Shown here: positions 31,004 to 41,343 of the stretch, one piece after another
Layout: every line of letters begins with the position of its first letter
Position numbering within the stretch: position 1 is the first letter of the stretch
Source of the DNA: Yersinia enterocolitica subsp. enterocolitica
GTDB taxonomy: Bacteria > Pseudomonadota > Gammaproteobacteria > Enterobacterales > Enterobacteriaceae
Length of the DNA stretch: 64,000 bases
Assembly (NCBI RefSeq): GCF_901472495.1
Contig: NZ_LR590469.1
Span: 4,216,001 to 4,280,000 of the forward strand
Direction: 5' to 3'
The notes under the pieces: model-generated
The model's database searches: none
Told to the model about the DNA's origin: nothing
What the model saw: the letters and a program-made list of their open reading frames with translations, nothing else
Position numbers and translations under genes: made by a program

Positions 31004-33559
31004 TTACACCATGTTTTTCAGGCGATAAATCCACTCAAGCGCCTGACGTGGTGATAGGGAGTCGGGATCCAATGCCTCTAAGGCTTCCACTGCTGGCGAT
31101 ACCTCTTCATTTAGCAACGTGAGTTGCGAGCCATCAATTTTGCTTGCCGCTGCATTGTTCGACAACGATTCCAGCTCTTTCAGTTTTTGCCGTGCGCGTT
31201 TAATCACATCCCGTGGCACTCCGGCCAAGGCCGCAACAGCTAAACCATAACTTTTACTCGCCGCACCATCTTGCACACTGTGCATAAAGGCGATGGTTTC
31301 GCCATGTTCCAATGCATCAAGATGAACATTGACCACCCCCTCCATTTTTTCCGGCAGGGTCGTTAGCTCAAAGTAATGAGTAGCAAATAGCGTCATGGCT
31401 TTGATACGGCTAGCCAGATTTTCAGCACAAGCCCAAGCTAATGACAAGCCATCATAGGTTGATGTGCCGCGACCAATTTCATCCATTAATACCAAACTTT
31501 GTTCGGTGGCATTATGCAGAATATTGGCCGTTTCTGTCATTTCGACCATAAAGGTTGAGCGACCGGATGCCAGGTCGTCAGCAGCACCGACTCGAGTAAA
31601 GATGCGGTCAACTGGCCCAATAGTGGCTTGGTCCGCAGGAACATAGCTGCCCATATGTGCCAGTAAGACTATCAATGCGGTTTGGCGCATATAGGTACTT
31701 TTACCGCCCATATTCGGGCCAGTAATGATCAGCATTCGCCGTTGAGGTGAGAGTGTCAGCGGGTTAGAAATAAAAGGCTCACTGAGCACCTGCTCCACTA
31801 CCGGATGACGGCCGCCAGTAATTTTGATCCCCGGTTTATCACTCAGGACAGGGCAGTTGTAGTTGAGTGTTTCGGCTCTTTCGGCCAGATTCGCCAAAAC
31901 ATCAAGTTCGGCTAGTGCATTGGCGCTGGTTTGTAACTCAGGTAGATGCGGCAACAGCAGATCGAAAATTTCTTCGTACAAACCTTTTTCAATCGCCAAA
32001 GCCTTGCCTTTCGAGGTCAGAACTTTGTCTTCATACTCTTTCAGCTCTGGAATGATGTAGCGCTCGGCATTCTTCAACGTTTGCCTGCGAACATAATGAA
32101 TCGGTACCAGATGGCTCTGACCACGGCTAACCTGAATGTAATAGCCATGAACACCATTAAAACCGACTTTTAGGGTATCCAGACCCAGTTTTTCGCGTTC
32201 ACGGATTTCCAACCGGTCGAGATAATCGGTTGCACCATCAGCCAGCGCCCGCCATTCGTCTAATTCTGCATTGTAGCCAGAGGCGATGACGCCACCATCT
32301 CGTACCAATACTGGCGGCGTTTCAACAATTGCGCGTTCCAGTAAATCTTGTAATTCATCAAACTGGCCGACTTGTGACAGTAAATTTTGGATATGGGGAA
32401 CATTCACTGGCTGCAATAAATGATGAATCTCAGGCAGTTGCTGAAATGCATGCCGCATTCTTGCCAAATCTCTCGGGCGAGCGGTTCGCAGTGCCAGTCG
32501 TGCCAAAATACGTTCTAAATCCCCGACCTGACGCAGTGGAGTTTGCAGTTCAGCGGTAATATCTTGCAGACCACCAATGGCTTGCTGGCGATCAGTCAAC
32601 ACTTTGGTGTCACGGATTGGCATATGCAGCCAGCGTTTCAACATGCGGCTGCCCATAGCGGTTACCGTGCAATCGAGGATCGCGGCCAGCGTGTTTTCCG
32701 TTCCACCTGATAAATTCTGCGTCAGTTCAAGATTACGACGGGTCGCAGCATCCATAACAATGCCATCTTGCTGACGCTCCATGGTCAAGCCACGGATATG
32801 GGGCAGGGAGGTGCGCTGGGTATCTTTGACATATTGCAGCAGGCAGCCCGCAGCCCGCAGTGCCTGATGGGCTTGTTCGACACCAAAACCGATTAAATCG
32901 CGGGTGCCGAATTGCAGGTTTAACTGCTGTTTGGCTGTTTCCAGCTCAAACTCCCATAATGGGCGGCGGCGTAAGCCATGTCGATGTTCAATCAACGACA
33001 TTTGCTCGAAGTTTTCTGGATAAAGTAACTCTGCGGGATTGGTACGTTGTAACTCGGCAGCCATAGTTTCAAGGTCTGCGGGTTCTGCAACTCTAAAGCG
33101 GCCTGAACTGATATCCAGCGTCGCATAACCAAATCCGCGCGCATCCTGCCAGATGGCGGCCAGAAGATTATCCTGGCGCTCTTGCAGTAAGGCCTCGTCA
33201 CTCACGGTACCGGGGGTGACTATTCGCACGACTTTACGTTCAACCGGCCCTTTGCTGGTAGCCGGATCACCGATTTGCTCACAGATAGCCGCTGACTCAC
33301 CCAATTGAACCAGCTTTGCCAGATAGTTTTCTATCGAATGATAGGGAACACCCGCCATAGGAATAGGTTCACCGGCGGAAGCCCCCCGTTTTGTCAGTGA
33401 GATATCCAATAACTGGGACGCGCGTTTGGCATCACTGTAGAACAGCTCATAAAAATCTCCCATCCGATAAAACAGGAGTATTTCAGGATGTTGAGCCTTA
33501 AGCCGAAGATACTGCTGCATCATTGGGGTGTGGGAATCTAGCTTATCAGTATTATTCAT
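31004..33559 (-). CDS. mutS: DNA mismatch repair protein MutS
   Basis: Recognises mismatches and small loops and recruits MutL. 851 aa, family length. Mismatch-binding [16 protein letters not shown] (Phe/Glu finger in the GDFYELF motif), then connector, lever and clamp domains, and the ATPase core with Walker [35 protein letters not shown], Walker [17 protein letters not shown] and [10 protein letters not shown]. Convergent with rpoS. The sequence gives no sign of inactivation. Confidence 0.99.
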   Translation of the reverse strand: MNNTDKLDSHTPMMQQYLRLKAQHPEILLFYRMGDFYELFYSDAKRASQLLDISLTKRGASAGEPIPMAGVPYHSIENYLAKLVQLGESAAICEQIGDPATSKGPVERKVVRIVTPGTVSDEALLQERQDNLLAAIWQDARGFGYATLDISSGRFRVAEPADLETMAAELQRTNPAELLYPENFEQMSLIEHRHGLRRRPLWEFELETAKQQLNLQFGTRDLIGFGVEQAHQALRAAGCLLQYVKDTQRTSLPHIRGLTMERQQDGIVMDAATRRNLELTQNLSGGTENTLAAILDCTVTAMGSRMLKRWLHMPIRDTKVLTDRQQAIGGLQDITAELQTPLRQVGDLERILARLALRTARPRDLARMRHAFQQLPEIHHLLQPVNVPHIQNLLSQVGQFDELQDLLERAIVETPPVLVRDGGVIASGYNAELDEWRALADGATDYLDRLEIREREKLGLDTLKVGFNGVHGYYIQVSRGQSHLVPIHYVRRQTLKNAERYIIPELKEYEDKVLTSKGKALAIEKGLYEEIFDLLLPHLPELQTSANALAELDVLANLAERAETLNYNCPVLSDKPGIKITGGRHPVVEQVLSEPFISNPLTLSPQRRMLIITGPNMGGKSTYMRQTALIVLLAHMGSYVPADQATIGPVDRIFTRVGAADDLASGRSTFMVEMTETANILHNATEQSLVLMDEIGRGTSTYDGLSLAWACAENLASRIKAMTLFATHYFELTTLPEKMEGVVNVHLDALEHGETIAFMHSVQDGAASKSYGLAVAALAGVPRDVIKRARQKLKELESLSNNAAASKIDGSQLTLLNEEVSPAVEALEALDPDSLSPRQALEWIYRLKNMV

Positions 33560-33717
33560 GCGGTTATGTTTTCTAGTTAAGTCCTTTTTCCAGCCGATAT
33601 ACTAGCCCAGCAGCTCGAAAACTGACATAGCTAAAACTCGAGACGACTCGCAAACAAGGCAGATTAGCCCCAGCACAAAGGGGCCATACAGCTATCTCTC
33701 TACGGATGGGATTGGTT

Positions 33718-35391
33718 CTACCTGAATGCAAGATTTTCGGGGAACAGTGCATGAGCTATCTGGCGCAGGTGATTGGCTTGCATCAGGTCATACTGATACT
33801 GGGTAATCATGATAAGACTTTGATAAACATTAGGATCATTGTGCAATTGAATGTATTGCTCAGCCCATATTCGGAACTGGCTCAGTAATGCCGGATCGGG
33901 ATTGTGGTTAAATTGCAGCAACAAGTTGATATGTCGAATATATTGGTATCTTTCCCACTGTATATAAGGGTTTACCAGGTTGTCTAATGGCTGCATATTA
34001 ACCAAACCACTTCTTTCACTCAGTGTCAGTACTCGGCCAGTTTTAAAGCCCGCCATCATAAATAGCAAGGTACAACAGGCTGATAACACAATAACGGCAT
34101 GCAGCCAGCGCTGCCAATGAGGTGGGGGAAGAGGCATTGATATCAACATATGTTCTGGAACCATCAATCGGCCTAATAAAATCAGCACCAACCAATGCGC
34201 GGCAGATTGATAAAGAGGGAGTTCGGTCATCAGATGCAACGCTATCGGTAAAGTTAGCACCCAGAGAGGGAAAACAACCTTAGGCTGAATCAAAAGCGGT
34301 TTTATATATCCGATAGCTAATACCAGCATCCCCACCAGCGCCACAATGCCGCCCTCGGCCCAGCCATAAAGCACTTCATTATGGGGATGTGAAGGAAAAG
34401 AAAAGGGGGTGGGCACGCCTATGTTTTGTATCAGTGTGTGGGCAAAGGCAGACTCAAAGCTACCATAACCCCAGCCTTGCCACGGCTGTTGTCGTATCAT
34501 GAGCCAGGTGTATTCGAGTATTAACCCGCGTTCTTTATTACTCCCCTCTTTGGATACCAGCGAGCCGCCGATCATCTGCTCCAGCAGATAAGCAGCGACC
34601 AAGAGACTGATCAGGCTGCATAGCCATAACCAAGCCATTTTCCGCTGTCGCCAGTAATAGAGAGAAAGCAATAATAAGGTTGTTACTCCTCCGACCCAGC
34701 CAATCCTTGATTGCAATAGCAATAACATGCCGGGGAAAACCAGTAGCGTAAGGGTGCTTATGATTCTTATGACACGGTAGCTTGAAACCATAAACAGATA
34801 GGCTGCGATGGCATAACCGGTTGCCAAATAGCTAGCCAGAACATTGACTTGCTGGAATATGCCATAAGGACGTTGGGCAAGATCAAACTCCATCCAGTTA
34901 TCTGCCGTAAAAACAAGCCATTGCAGTAATGCCAAAGTGGCCTGCCCCCAAGCAGACAACAGTATCAGTAGCAGCCAGCCCTGCCGTGTAGTAGAGCTTA
35001 ATTTCAGCCGAAACAACCCCAGTAGCAGAATTATTCCGCCCCACAAACCGAGTACACGTGGCAACCAGGCACCGACATGTTGTAAAGATGCAGGCCACAA
35101 TCCAGGAAGCGTTATCATCAGTGCGCCAATCAGCAGCCATAGCTTGCCCGGAGAGGTCACCACATGGGGTTCTTCACTTTGTGGCCAATAGAGTGTCATC
35201 ACCAGCAACGCCATCATGGCCCAGATGATGATGTTATGAGGAAGATGTAGTCCGGAGCCGCCTCGATTGATCTCATAATGCAGCATGGAGATAAATGTAA
35301 CGGCCATGAGCAGCAAAACAATGAGGTTAACTTTGCGCGCTGAAAGTGTCGGTTTTATGGATGATAAAGATAGTAATTTCATTATTTTCAA
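33718..35391 (-). CDS. O-antigen ligase / PglL-like (Wzy_C) membrane protein
   Basis: 557 aa with about 12-13 hydrophobic segments and a soluble C-terminal tail (after about residue 440). Two features fit the PglL-type O-oligosaccharyltransferase branch of the Wzy_C superfamily: RPYGIFQQVNVLASYLATG (residues 174-192) and the periplasmic-loop motif SHPHNEVLYGWAEGG (His335, His337, Asn338, Glu339). Such enzymes move lipid-linked sugars to lipid A core or to pilin/other proteins. No glycan-synthesis genes are near. Adjacent to the fimbrial locus; whether it glycosylates a fimbrial subunit is only a guess. Family call is good, substrate unknown. Confidence 0.8.
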   Translation of the reverse strand: MKIMKLLSLSSIKPTLSARKVNLIVLLLMAVTFISMLHYEINRGGSGLHLPHNIIIWAMMALLVMTLYWPQSEEPHVVTSPGKLWLLIGALMITLPGLWPASLQHVGAWLPRVLGLWGGIILLLGLFRLKLSSTTRQGWLLLILLSAWGQATLALLQWLVFTADNWMEFDLAQRPYGIFQQVNVLASYLATGYAIAAYLFMVSSYRVIRIISTLTLLVFPGMLLLLQSRIGWVGGVTTLLLLSLYYWRQRKMAWLWLCSLISLLVAAYLLEQMIGGSLVSKEGSNKERGLILEYTWLMIRQQPWQGWGYGSFESAFAHTLIQNIGVPTPFSFPSHPHNEVLYGWAEGGIVALVGMLVLAIGYIKPLLIQPKVVFPLWVLTLPIALHLMTELPLYQSAAHWLVLILLGRLMVPEHMLISMPLPPPHWQRWLHAVIVLSACCTLLFMMAGFKTGRVLTLSERSGLVNMQPLDNLVNPYIQWERYQYIRHINLLLQFNHNPDPALLSQFRIWAEQYIQLHNDPNVYQSLIMITQYQYDLMQANHLRQIAHALFPENLAFR

Positions 35392-35486
35392 TTGGTTGCT
35401 GTTTTTCAGACCTGGCAGTACCGGCTCGATCGTTAGCGGCCTACTCGGTATCTTGAGTCATAAATACTCAATAAGAGCGATTATCT

Positions 35487-35750
35487 TTATTTTTCAGTCG
35501 GATAAGCAATAAACCAACGTAATGAATTCATCACTTTAGTTTCTGACATTTTTACTCGATTTTCATCGACCAACTTCATTAATACTAACCTTGCAGTGTA
35601 AATATCCAGCTGTGCTTTATCAGCAAGTTCTCTTGTTTTTGGCCAATTGATTACAGGAGGTGGGGATTCGTTGAACTGTTCTTTAAGAGCATGACAGTGT
35701 TCTTCCAATATCCCCATAACTTCTTCTTTACGTTGGTCCTTAGGTTTCAT
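35487..35750 (-). CDS. PapI/FaeA-like fimbrial regulator
   Basis: 87 aa. A winged-helix region (residues about 38-80: TRELADKAQLDIYTARLVLMK, then LVDENRVKM and SLRWFI) resembles PapI/FaeA, the small co-regulators that direct Lrp between GATC sites and so control phase variation of Pap, K88 and related fimbriae. The N-terminal 30 residues are extra and hydrophilic. It is transcribed away from the fimbrial operon across a 930-bp AT-rich region, exactly where papI lies relative to papBA. No PapB-type regulator was found. Similarity was judged by eye, so moderate confidence. Confidence 0.65.
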   Translation of the reverse strand: MKPKDQRKEEVMGILEEHCHALKEQFNESPPPVINWPKTRELADKAQLDIYTARLVLMKLVDENRVKMSETKVMNSLRWFIAYPTEK

Positions 35751-36680
35751 TGATTAATTCCTCATGTGATTTAAATTTTAAAAGTGTCTTATTTTTAATT
35801 TCTAATATTCTTATTGTTGGGTTTATATTTCCTACGTATTGAATGGAAATTTCCTACAAATAAAAAGACTATTCATACAAGCAATATTCTATCTTCTTAT
35901 TTATTTTATATGGATTTTATAATTCTTATTATCACCGTCAAAATTAGTGCGAATAATTTTAACAATTAGAAGTAAATACTTAGTCTAATAATTGTTTTCT
36001 TTAACTTTATAGATAAATAAAAGATATTTCTTTATATTTCAAGCAATAACTTTACTGAAGGTGTAAATATTCATTTAATTCAGTGTGTTATGTTGGTTTT
36101 TGCGTGAGGAAAAATAACGTGTATTTGCATTAAATAAAGGATTAACAAGGTTTTAATGTAATATGGGTAAGGTTTTCCTGCTTTTAGCGTTAGACTTATA
36201 AGGATTTAATATCGATTATAATTTGACTTATGGAATAAGCAATCATTAATTTTGACAAAGCGACTTTTAGCGATCTAATCTGTCGATTTGCTGATTTTTG
36301 TAGTGGTAAATGTCGAAGGTGCAATGTTTATCGATCAAAGTTATCGATATTATTGTTTTAAATTAGTTAATTGAGATAAACACTCTGAATTTTGACTGTT
36401 TGAATTAAATGACTATGAACTATGACATTATATTTGTATTATCAGCGTCGAACAAAAGGGCTATATCGTTATTTAAATTATTTCTTAAGATGCAGGGGTT
36501 TCTCAATTCCTCCATTTCAACTTTATGGCTCCAGGCAGTTTACGGTTTATCTTCTCGTATTTAATCGATAAGAAACTGTATGAATTTATATTTTTCAAAC
36601 GACTTCGATGCGGCATTTACTTTGATTTTATTAAGGTAATTCAGCGGGCAAATTTTAATTGTGTATAAAGGAATCACGTA
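35751..36680. promoter_or_regulatory. 930-bp AT-rich fimbrial control region with two GATC sites
   Basis: No open reading frame of note. Very AT-rich, suited to H-NS and Lrp binding. Only two Dam sites occur: 36272-36275 (in TAGCGATCTAAT) and 36333-36336 (in TATCGATCAAAG), 61 bp apart and about 345 and 405 bp upstream of the major pilin start. Between divergent papI-like and pilin genes this is the architecture of a Dam/Lrp epigenetic switch, although Pap has 102-bp spacing. The pilin has a good ribosome-binding site (AAAGGA, 36667-36672). Confidence 0.6.
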
Positions 36681-37205
36681 ATGAAACTGAATAAAACTAT
36701 CTTGGCTGCTGGTCTGGTATTAGGTTTTGCTTCTATGGCTAACGCGGCTGATCAAGGCCAAGGTACTGTGACTTTTAATGGTTCAATCATTGATGCACCT
36801 TGCTCAATCGCAGCAGGTTCAGATGCACAGACTGTTGAAATGGGCCAGATCTCTAACGTGGCACTGCAAAATGGCGGCAAATCATCTGCACATGATTTCA
36901 AAATCAAATTGGAAAACTGTGACACCACAACGCTGAAAACTGTAACCACCACCTTTGGCGGTGCAGAATCAGCAGCAGTACCTGGCCTGCTGGGCATCAC
37001 TGGTGTAGCTGAAGGTGCTGGTATTGCAATCGTTGATGGTACTGGTTCTGTTATTACTCTGGGTACTGCGACTGAGCAGCAGACTCTGGTTACTGGTAAC
37101 AACACCCTGGCATTCTCTGCTTACCTGCAGGGCAGCACTGCATCTGACGCTATCAAACCAGGCAGCTTCTCAAGTGTTGCTGACTTCACCCTGGCTTACC
37201 AATAA
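36681..37205 (+). CDS. major fimbrial subunit (type 1/Pap-like pilin)
   Basis: 174 aa. Signal peptide MKLNKTILAAGLVLGFASMANA. Mature pilin with the Ig-like fold: donor strand region ADQGQGTVTFNGSIIDAPC, the conserved disulfide (Cys in DAPCSIA and KLENCDTTT), and a C-terminal Tyr two residues from the end (FTLAYQ), the beta-zipper motif. It is first in the operon, has near-optimal codons and is followed at once by a terminator-like hairpin, both usual for the most abundant subunit. Similar to MrpA-type pilins. Confidence 0.93.
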   Translation: MKLNKTILAAGLVLGFASMANAADQGQGTVTFNGSIIDAPCSIAAGSDAQTVEMGQISNVALQNGGKSSAHDFKIKLENCDTTTLKTVTTTFGGAESAAVPGLLGITGVAEGAGIAIVDGTGSVITLGTATEQQTLVTGNNTLAFSAYLQGSTASDAIKPGSFSSVADFTLAYQ

Positions 37206-37223
37206 GTCACCCTTTTCTCATTG

Positions 37224-37251
37224 GACATGCGGAAAATCCGCATGTCTTTTT
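37224..37251 (+). terminator. partial terminator after the major pilin
   Basis: GACATGCGGA-AAA-TCCGCATGTC is a perfect 10-bp stem followed by five T, 19 bp after the pilin stop. In chaperone-usher operons such a hairpin raises the ratio of major pilin to the downstream assembly genes. Confidence 0.8.
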
Positions 37252-37289
37252 CTCTTGAAAAGACACGTATTGGATGAGCCAGGTGATTT

Positions 37290-37835
37290 ATGTCCAGATC
37301 ATTTTTTTTAATAGTGCCTCCTTCCTTACTGATGGCGTCATTGCTGAGTTTGTCGGTAATGGCAGACCCCATGAAGACAGATTGGGGCCGCGTGAGTATG
37401 GAAGGAAGTATTACTGATACTGCTTGTGCAATAGATCCCGGCAGTCTGGAACAGACAATTGATATGGCGATTTTCCCTATCGGTCAGTTAGTTCAGAACG
37501 GTGTCGGAGATGAACACCCGTTTGCGATCCGCTTGCTTGATTGCACGATAGTTCACCCAGATCCAGACAAGTCGAACCAGCAGCATTTTGTGGTGACATT
37601 TGACGGTGCTGCGGATGGTAATAATTTTGCGGTTAATGGTGATGCCGAGGGAGTGGCAATGCAAATCATTGATGATAAAGGCAATGTTTCGAATCCCGGG
37701 GTGGTATCACCGGAGATCAATATTATCCCTGCTGAGATGAAACTCAATTATGCCCTGCGGTTAGTGGGCAATGGCAAGACGCTGCGTGCTGGAACTTATT
37801 ATTCTAGCGTTCGTTTCAAATTGGATTATTACTGA
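37290..37835 (+). CDS. PapH/MrpB-like fimbrial subunit (probable pilus anchor/terminator)
   Basis: 181 aa with a signal peptide (cleavage near SVMA, residue 25). Pilin fold: VSMEGSITDTACAIDPGS and RLLDCTIVHP provide the disulfide, and FKLDYY the C-terminal beta-zipper. Its place between the major pilin and the usher is that of papH or mrpB, whose products end subunit addition and anchor the rod. The role is inferred from position and fold. Confidence 0.85.
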   Translation: MSRSFFLIVPPSLLMASLLSLSVMADPMKTDWGRVSMEGSITDTACAIDPGSLEQTIDMAIFPIGQLVQNGVGDEHPFAIRLLDCTIVHPDPDKSNQQHFVVTFDGAADGNNFAVNGDAEGVAMQIIDDKGNVSNPGVVSPEINIIPAEMKLNYALRLVGNGKTLRAGTYYSSVRFKLDYY

Positions 37836-37840
37836 TTTCA

Positions 37841-40402
37841 ATGAGTAAGGTGACATATCTCATGGTATCCGCTCGTTCCATCACCTCCGGTTTTGCCCGT
37901 CGTGATTTATTGCGAATTTTGATTGTAGTTACATTAAGTGGCAATGCTTATGGTGTGTTGGCCAGCGATGACATTCAGTTTAATACCGATGTATTGGATA
38001 CCAAGGATCGCGCTAATTTTGACCTAAGCCAGTTCTCCCAACGCGGCTACATCATGCCTGGGAATTATAACTTGTTGGTTAGCATGAATAAGCAGGAGCT
38101 TAGTGAACAACCGATTGTGTTCTACGCCTCAGAAAAAGATGCAAAAAAAAGTGAGGCGTGTTTAACACCCCAGTTAATCGAGTTGTTGGCATTGAAAGAG
38201 GATAGCTTCAAAAAGCTGACCTGGTCGCGTGATGGAGAGTGTCTGGATATTAGCAGCTTACCCGGCTTGACCGTGGAAGGTGATTTGGCAAAGTCATCGC
38301 TGTACTTGAGTGTGCCACAAGCTTGGCTGGAATACAGCGAACCGGATTGGGATCCTCCTTCTCGCTGGGAGGAGGGTATTCCCGGTGTGCTGTTCGATTA
38401 CAACTTGTTAGGGCAATTGAACCGCCAGGAAACGAATAATACCAATAACAATACGTTAAGCGGCAACGGGACCACTGGCGCTAATCTGGGTGCCTGGAGA
38501 TTCCGTGCTGACTGGCAGATGCGTGTCGACCAATCATCGGCTTCATCGACTGAGCGCCAATGGGATTGGAGCCGTTATTACGCTTATCGCGCTATCCCGA
38601 GTCTGGGAGCAAAGTTGACGTTGGGGGAAGATTTTTTGAATTCCTCCATCTTTGACAGTTTCCGCTTTAACGGCGCTAGCCTGGCGACGGATGACAATAT
38701 GTTACCGCCAAATTTACGTGGTTATGCCCCTGAAATTACAGGAGTTGCCCGTACCAATGCGCGGGTAGTTGTCAGTCAGCAAGGGCGTGTGTTGAGTGAA
38801 ACGCTGGTTGCTGCCGGCCCTTTTCGTATTCAGAACTTGAACAGTTTTGTCTCTGGGACGCTGGATGTGCGGGTAGAGGAACTTGACGGGCAAGTTCAAC
38901 AATTTCAAGTAAATACCGCCAGTATTCCTTACCTGACCCGCCCCGGAATGGTGCGTTACCGTATCGCTGCCGGTAAGCCTTCGGATATCGGGCATCGGGC
39001 GGAAGGGCCAGTGTTTGGCACCGGGGAATTCTCCTGGGGGATCAACAGTGGCTGGTCACTGTTTGGTGGCGCGATGAGTGGTGAAAACGAATATCAAGCG
39101 GCATCTATGGGGATTGGCCGTGACTTAATGGAATTTGGTGCGGTGTCGGTTGATATGACCCAATCATGGGCAACGTTACCCGAGCAAGGCACTTTGAGCG
39201 GTGGCTCTTATCGAGTCAACTATTCGAAAAACTTTCAGGAAACAGGCAGTCAGGTGACGTTTGCTGGCTATCGCTTCTCTGAACGTAATTTTATGAGCAT
39301 GAGTGAATATCTCGACGCGCGTTATCGCAGCAATGACGTGGGTGGCAATAAAGAGATGTACACCATCAGCTTCAATCAACAATTTCAGGATCTGGGGCTG
39401 AGTGCGTATCTGAACTATAGCCATCAGACCTATTGGGATCGCTCGGCAAATGACCGCTATAACCTGGCTCTCTCGCGTTATTTTGATATCGGTAAAGTGA
39501 AAAATGTCAGTTTGACCTTCTCTGCTTACCGTAACCGCTATAACGAAAGCAATGACGATGGCGTGTATTTGTCTATGTCGATGCCATTTGGTAACAGCGC
39601 AACCATCAGTTATAGCGCGACGGTGAGTGGCAGTGAACATAGTCAGCGAGTGGGCTATACCGATCGTCTGGATGCTCACAACAACTACCAGATCAATACT
39701 GGGGTAGCACGTAGCGGCGTGTTAGTTAGTGGTAACTACAACCACATAGGTAATAGTGCGGATATTAACGCCAATGCCAGTTATCAGGAGGGGCAATACT
39801 CTTCCGTTGGTTTAGGTATTCAGGGCGGCGCAACTATCACGGCTGAAGGTGGTGCTCTACATCGGGTGAATACCCTCGGCGGTACCCGATTATTACTGGA
39901 TACCCAAGGTGTATCTGGTGTTCCGGTTCAGGGATATGGCTCATCAATACGCACCAATCAGTTTGGTAAAGCGGTAGTCGGTGATGTGAATAGCTATTAC
40001 CGCAATCGGGCCAGTATTGATATCGATAACCTGGCTGACGATGTTGAAGCCAGAGGAACCGTAGCACAGGTCACACTGACCGAAGGTGCTATTGGTTATC
40101 GCCGCTTTAATGTGATTTCCGGCGAAAAGGCGATGGCGATGATACGTATGGCAGATGGCACATCACCGCCATTTGGGGCCACCGTATTAAATGAAAATCA
40201 GCAAGAGACCGGCATTGTTAACGACGATGGTTCCACTTACCTCAGTGGGATCAAAGCGGGTGAAACCATGTCAGTACGTTGGAATGGTGAGGCGCAATGC
40301 AGCATCACCTTACCTAAGGCTCTTTCTCCAGCAATACTGGCGAATCTACTGTTGCCTTGCCAGCCAATAGCCACGGGGGATAAACCTCCGATATCACAGT
40401 AG
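37841..40402 (+). CDS. fimbrial outer-membrane usher (PapC/FimD family)
   Basis: 853 aa. Secretes and orders chaperone-bound subunits through the outer membrane. Signal region ends near YGVLA; the N-terminal chaperone-binding domain starts at SDDIQFNTDVLDTKDRANFD, then the 24-strand beta barrel with a plug, and two C-terminal domains (MIRMADGTSPPFGATVLNE, GIKAGETMSVRWNGEAQC). The C-terminal cysteine pair (QCSITLP, LLPCQPI) is typical. 5 bp after the PapH-like gene. Confidence 0.95.
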   Translation: MSKVTYLMVSARSITSGFARRDLLRILIVVTLSGNAYGVLASDDIQFNTDVLDTKDRANFDLSQFSQRGYIMPGNYNLLVSMNKQELSEQPIVFYASEKDAKKSEACLTPQLIELLALKEDSFKKLTWSRDGECLDISSLPGLTVEGDLAKSSLYLSVPQAWLEYSEPDWDPPSRWEEGIPGVLFDYNLLGQLNRQETNNTNNNTLSGNGTTGANLGAWRFRADWQMRVDQSSASSTERQWDWSRYYAYRAIPSLGAKLTLGEDFLNSSIFDSFRFNGASLATDDNMLPPNLRGYAPEITGVARTNARVVVSQQGRVLSETLVAAGPFRIQNLNSFVSGTLDVRVEELDGQVQQFQVNTASIPYLTRPGMVRYRIAAGKPSDIGHRAEGPVFGTGEFSWGINSGWSLFGGAMSGENEYQAASMGIGRDLMEFGAVSVDMTQSWATLPEQGTLSGGSYRVNYSKNFQETGSQVTFAGYRFSERNFMSMSEYLDARYRSNDVGGNKEMYTISFNQQFQDLGLSAYLNYSHQTYWDRSANDRYNLALSRYFDIGKVKNVSLTFSAYRNRYNESNDDGVYLSMSMPFGNSATISYSATVSGSEHSQRVGYTDRLDAHNNYQINTGVARSGVLVSGNYNHIGNSADINANASYQEGQYSSVGLGIQGGATITAEGGALHRVNTLGGTRLLLDTQGVSGVPVQGYGSSIRTNQFGKAVVGDVNSYYRNRASIDIDNLADDVEARGTVAQVTLTEGAIGYRRFNVISGEKAMAMIRMADGTSPPFGATVLNENQQETGIVNDDGSTYLSGIKAGETMSVRWNGEAQCSITLPKALSPAILANLLLPCQPIATGDKPPISQ

Positions 40403-40483
40403 AAAGGTTTAGTACTGAACCTGCGGGTCAGTGCCCGTTCAGATAAGCGAAAAAGTGAGTTACCGCCAGGTTCTGACAACATT

Positions 40484-40525
40484 AATTCGAGAGAAAAAGT
40501 AATGAATTCGAAGGAAAAAGTAATG
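40484..40525 (+). repeat. 21-bp tandem duplication of the chaperone start site
   Basis: Units 40484-40504 and 40505-40525 differ at only two positions. Each contains a purine-rich ribosome-binding stretch followed by GTAATG, so the gene has two ATG codons 21 bp apart in the same frame. Confidence 0.85.
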
Positions 40526-41269
40526 AAATTGAATAACAAATTGCGTATCACCACCATTTTGGTGACGGCACTGATGACTCAGCAAGCAACAGCAGCGATT
40601 GCACTGGACAGAACCCGAGCCATTCTTAATGGTGGCGATAAGTCGATCAGCTTGAATATCAGCAACCAGAATAAGGAATTACCTTATCTGGCGCAGGGAT
40701 GGATTGAAGATGAGCAGGGTAACAAAATCAATTCACCGTTGACTGTCGTACCTCCGGTTCAGCGGGTAGAACCGGGCGCGATGAGCCAGTTAAAAATACA
40801 AAGTTTGCCTGCGGTGAATCAGTTGGCGCAAGACCGGGAAACCTTGTTCTATTTTAACCTGCGCGAAATCCCACCACGGTCGGACAAGCCCAATACTTTG
40901 CAGATTGCATTGCAAACGCGCATCAAACTTTTCTACCGCCCTGCGGGTATCGTGCCACAAAAGGCCGATATGTCGACACCTTGGCAAGAGAAGTTACAGC
41001 TGACTCGTCAGGGTGATCGCTATCAGGTTAATAACCCGACGCCGTATTACATCACGCTGGTCGATGCCAGTGAGAGCAAAACTGGCAAAACGGCAGCAGG
41101 TTTCAAACCGCTGATGATTGCACCAAAAGCGCAGGGCATGTTGGATGTGAGTGCTGCGGCATTAGGTAGCAAGCCAGTGCTGACTTATGTCAACGATTTC
41201 GGCGGTCGTCCAAAACTGATCTTCGGCTGTTCGGGTAGCACGTGTTCTGTGGTGGAAAGTATCAAATAA
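40523..41269 (+). CDS. periplasmic fimbrial chaperone (PapD family)
   Basis: Donor-strand chaperone that caps subunits before delivery to the usher. 248 aa from the second ATG (40523), preferred because AAGGA precedes it and it gives a normal signal peptide (MKLNNKLRITTILVTALMTQ, cleavage after ATA); the first ATG at 40502 adds seven residues. Conserved: ALDRTRAILNG with the active-site Arg, the G1 strand NTLQIALQTRIKLFYRP with its Lys, and NPTPYYITLVD in the second domain. The C-terminal pair of cysteines (FGCSGSTCSV) is a plausible disulfide seen in part of the PapD/MrpD group. Confidence 0.94.
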   Translation: MKLNNKLRITTILVTALMTQQATAAIALDRTRAILNGGDKSISLNISNQNKELPYLAQGWIEDEQGNKINSPLTVVPPVQRVEPGAMSQLKIQSLPAVNQLAQDRETLFYFNLREIPPRSDKPNTLQIALQTRIKLFYRPAGIVPQKADMSTPWQEKLQLTRQGDRYQVNNPTPYYITLVDASESKTGKTAAGFKPLMIAPKAQGMLDVSAAALGSKPVLTYVNDFGGRPKLIFGCSGSTCSVVESIK

Positions 41270-41343
41270 CAGTGTATTCCGCTACGACGCATAAGAATAA
41301 GACTGGGCGGATGTCTGGCTGAATGATGAAGAAGGAAGATGAG

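Noticed and set aside
39176..39679. 167-codon minus-strand frame inside the usher gene
   Set aside because: Antisense to conserved usher barrel sequence; low-complexity, hydrophobic-mixed product with no family features.
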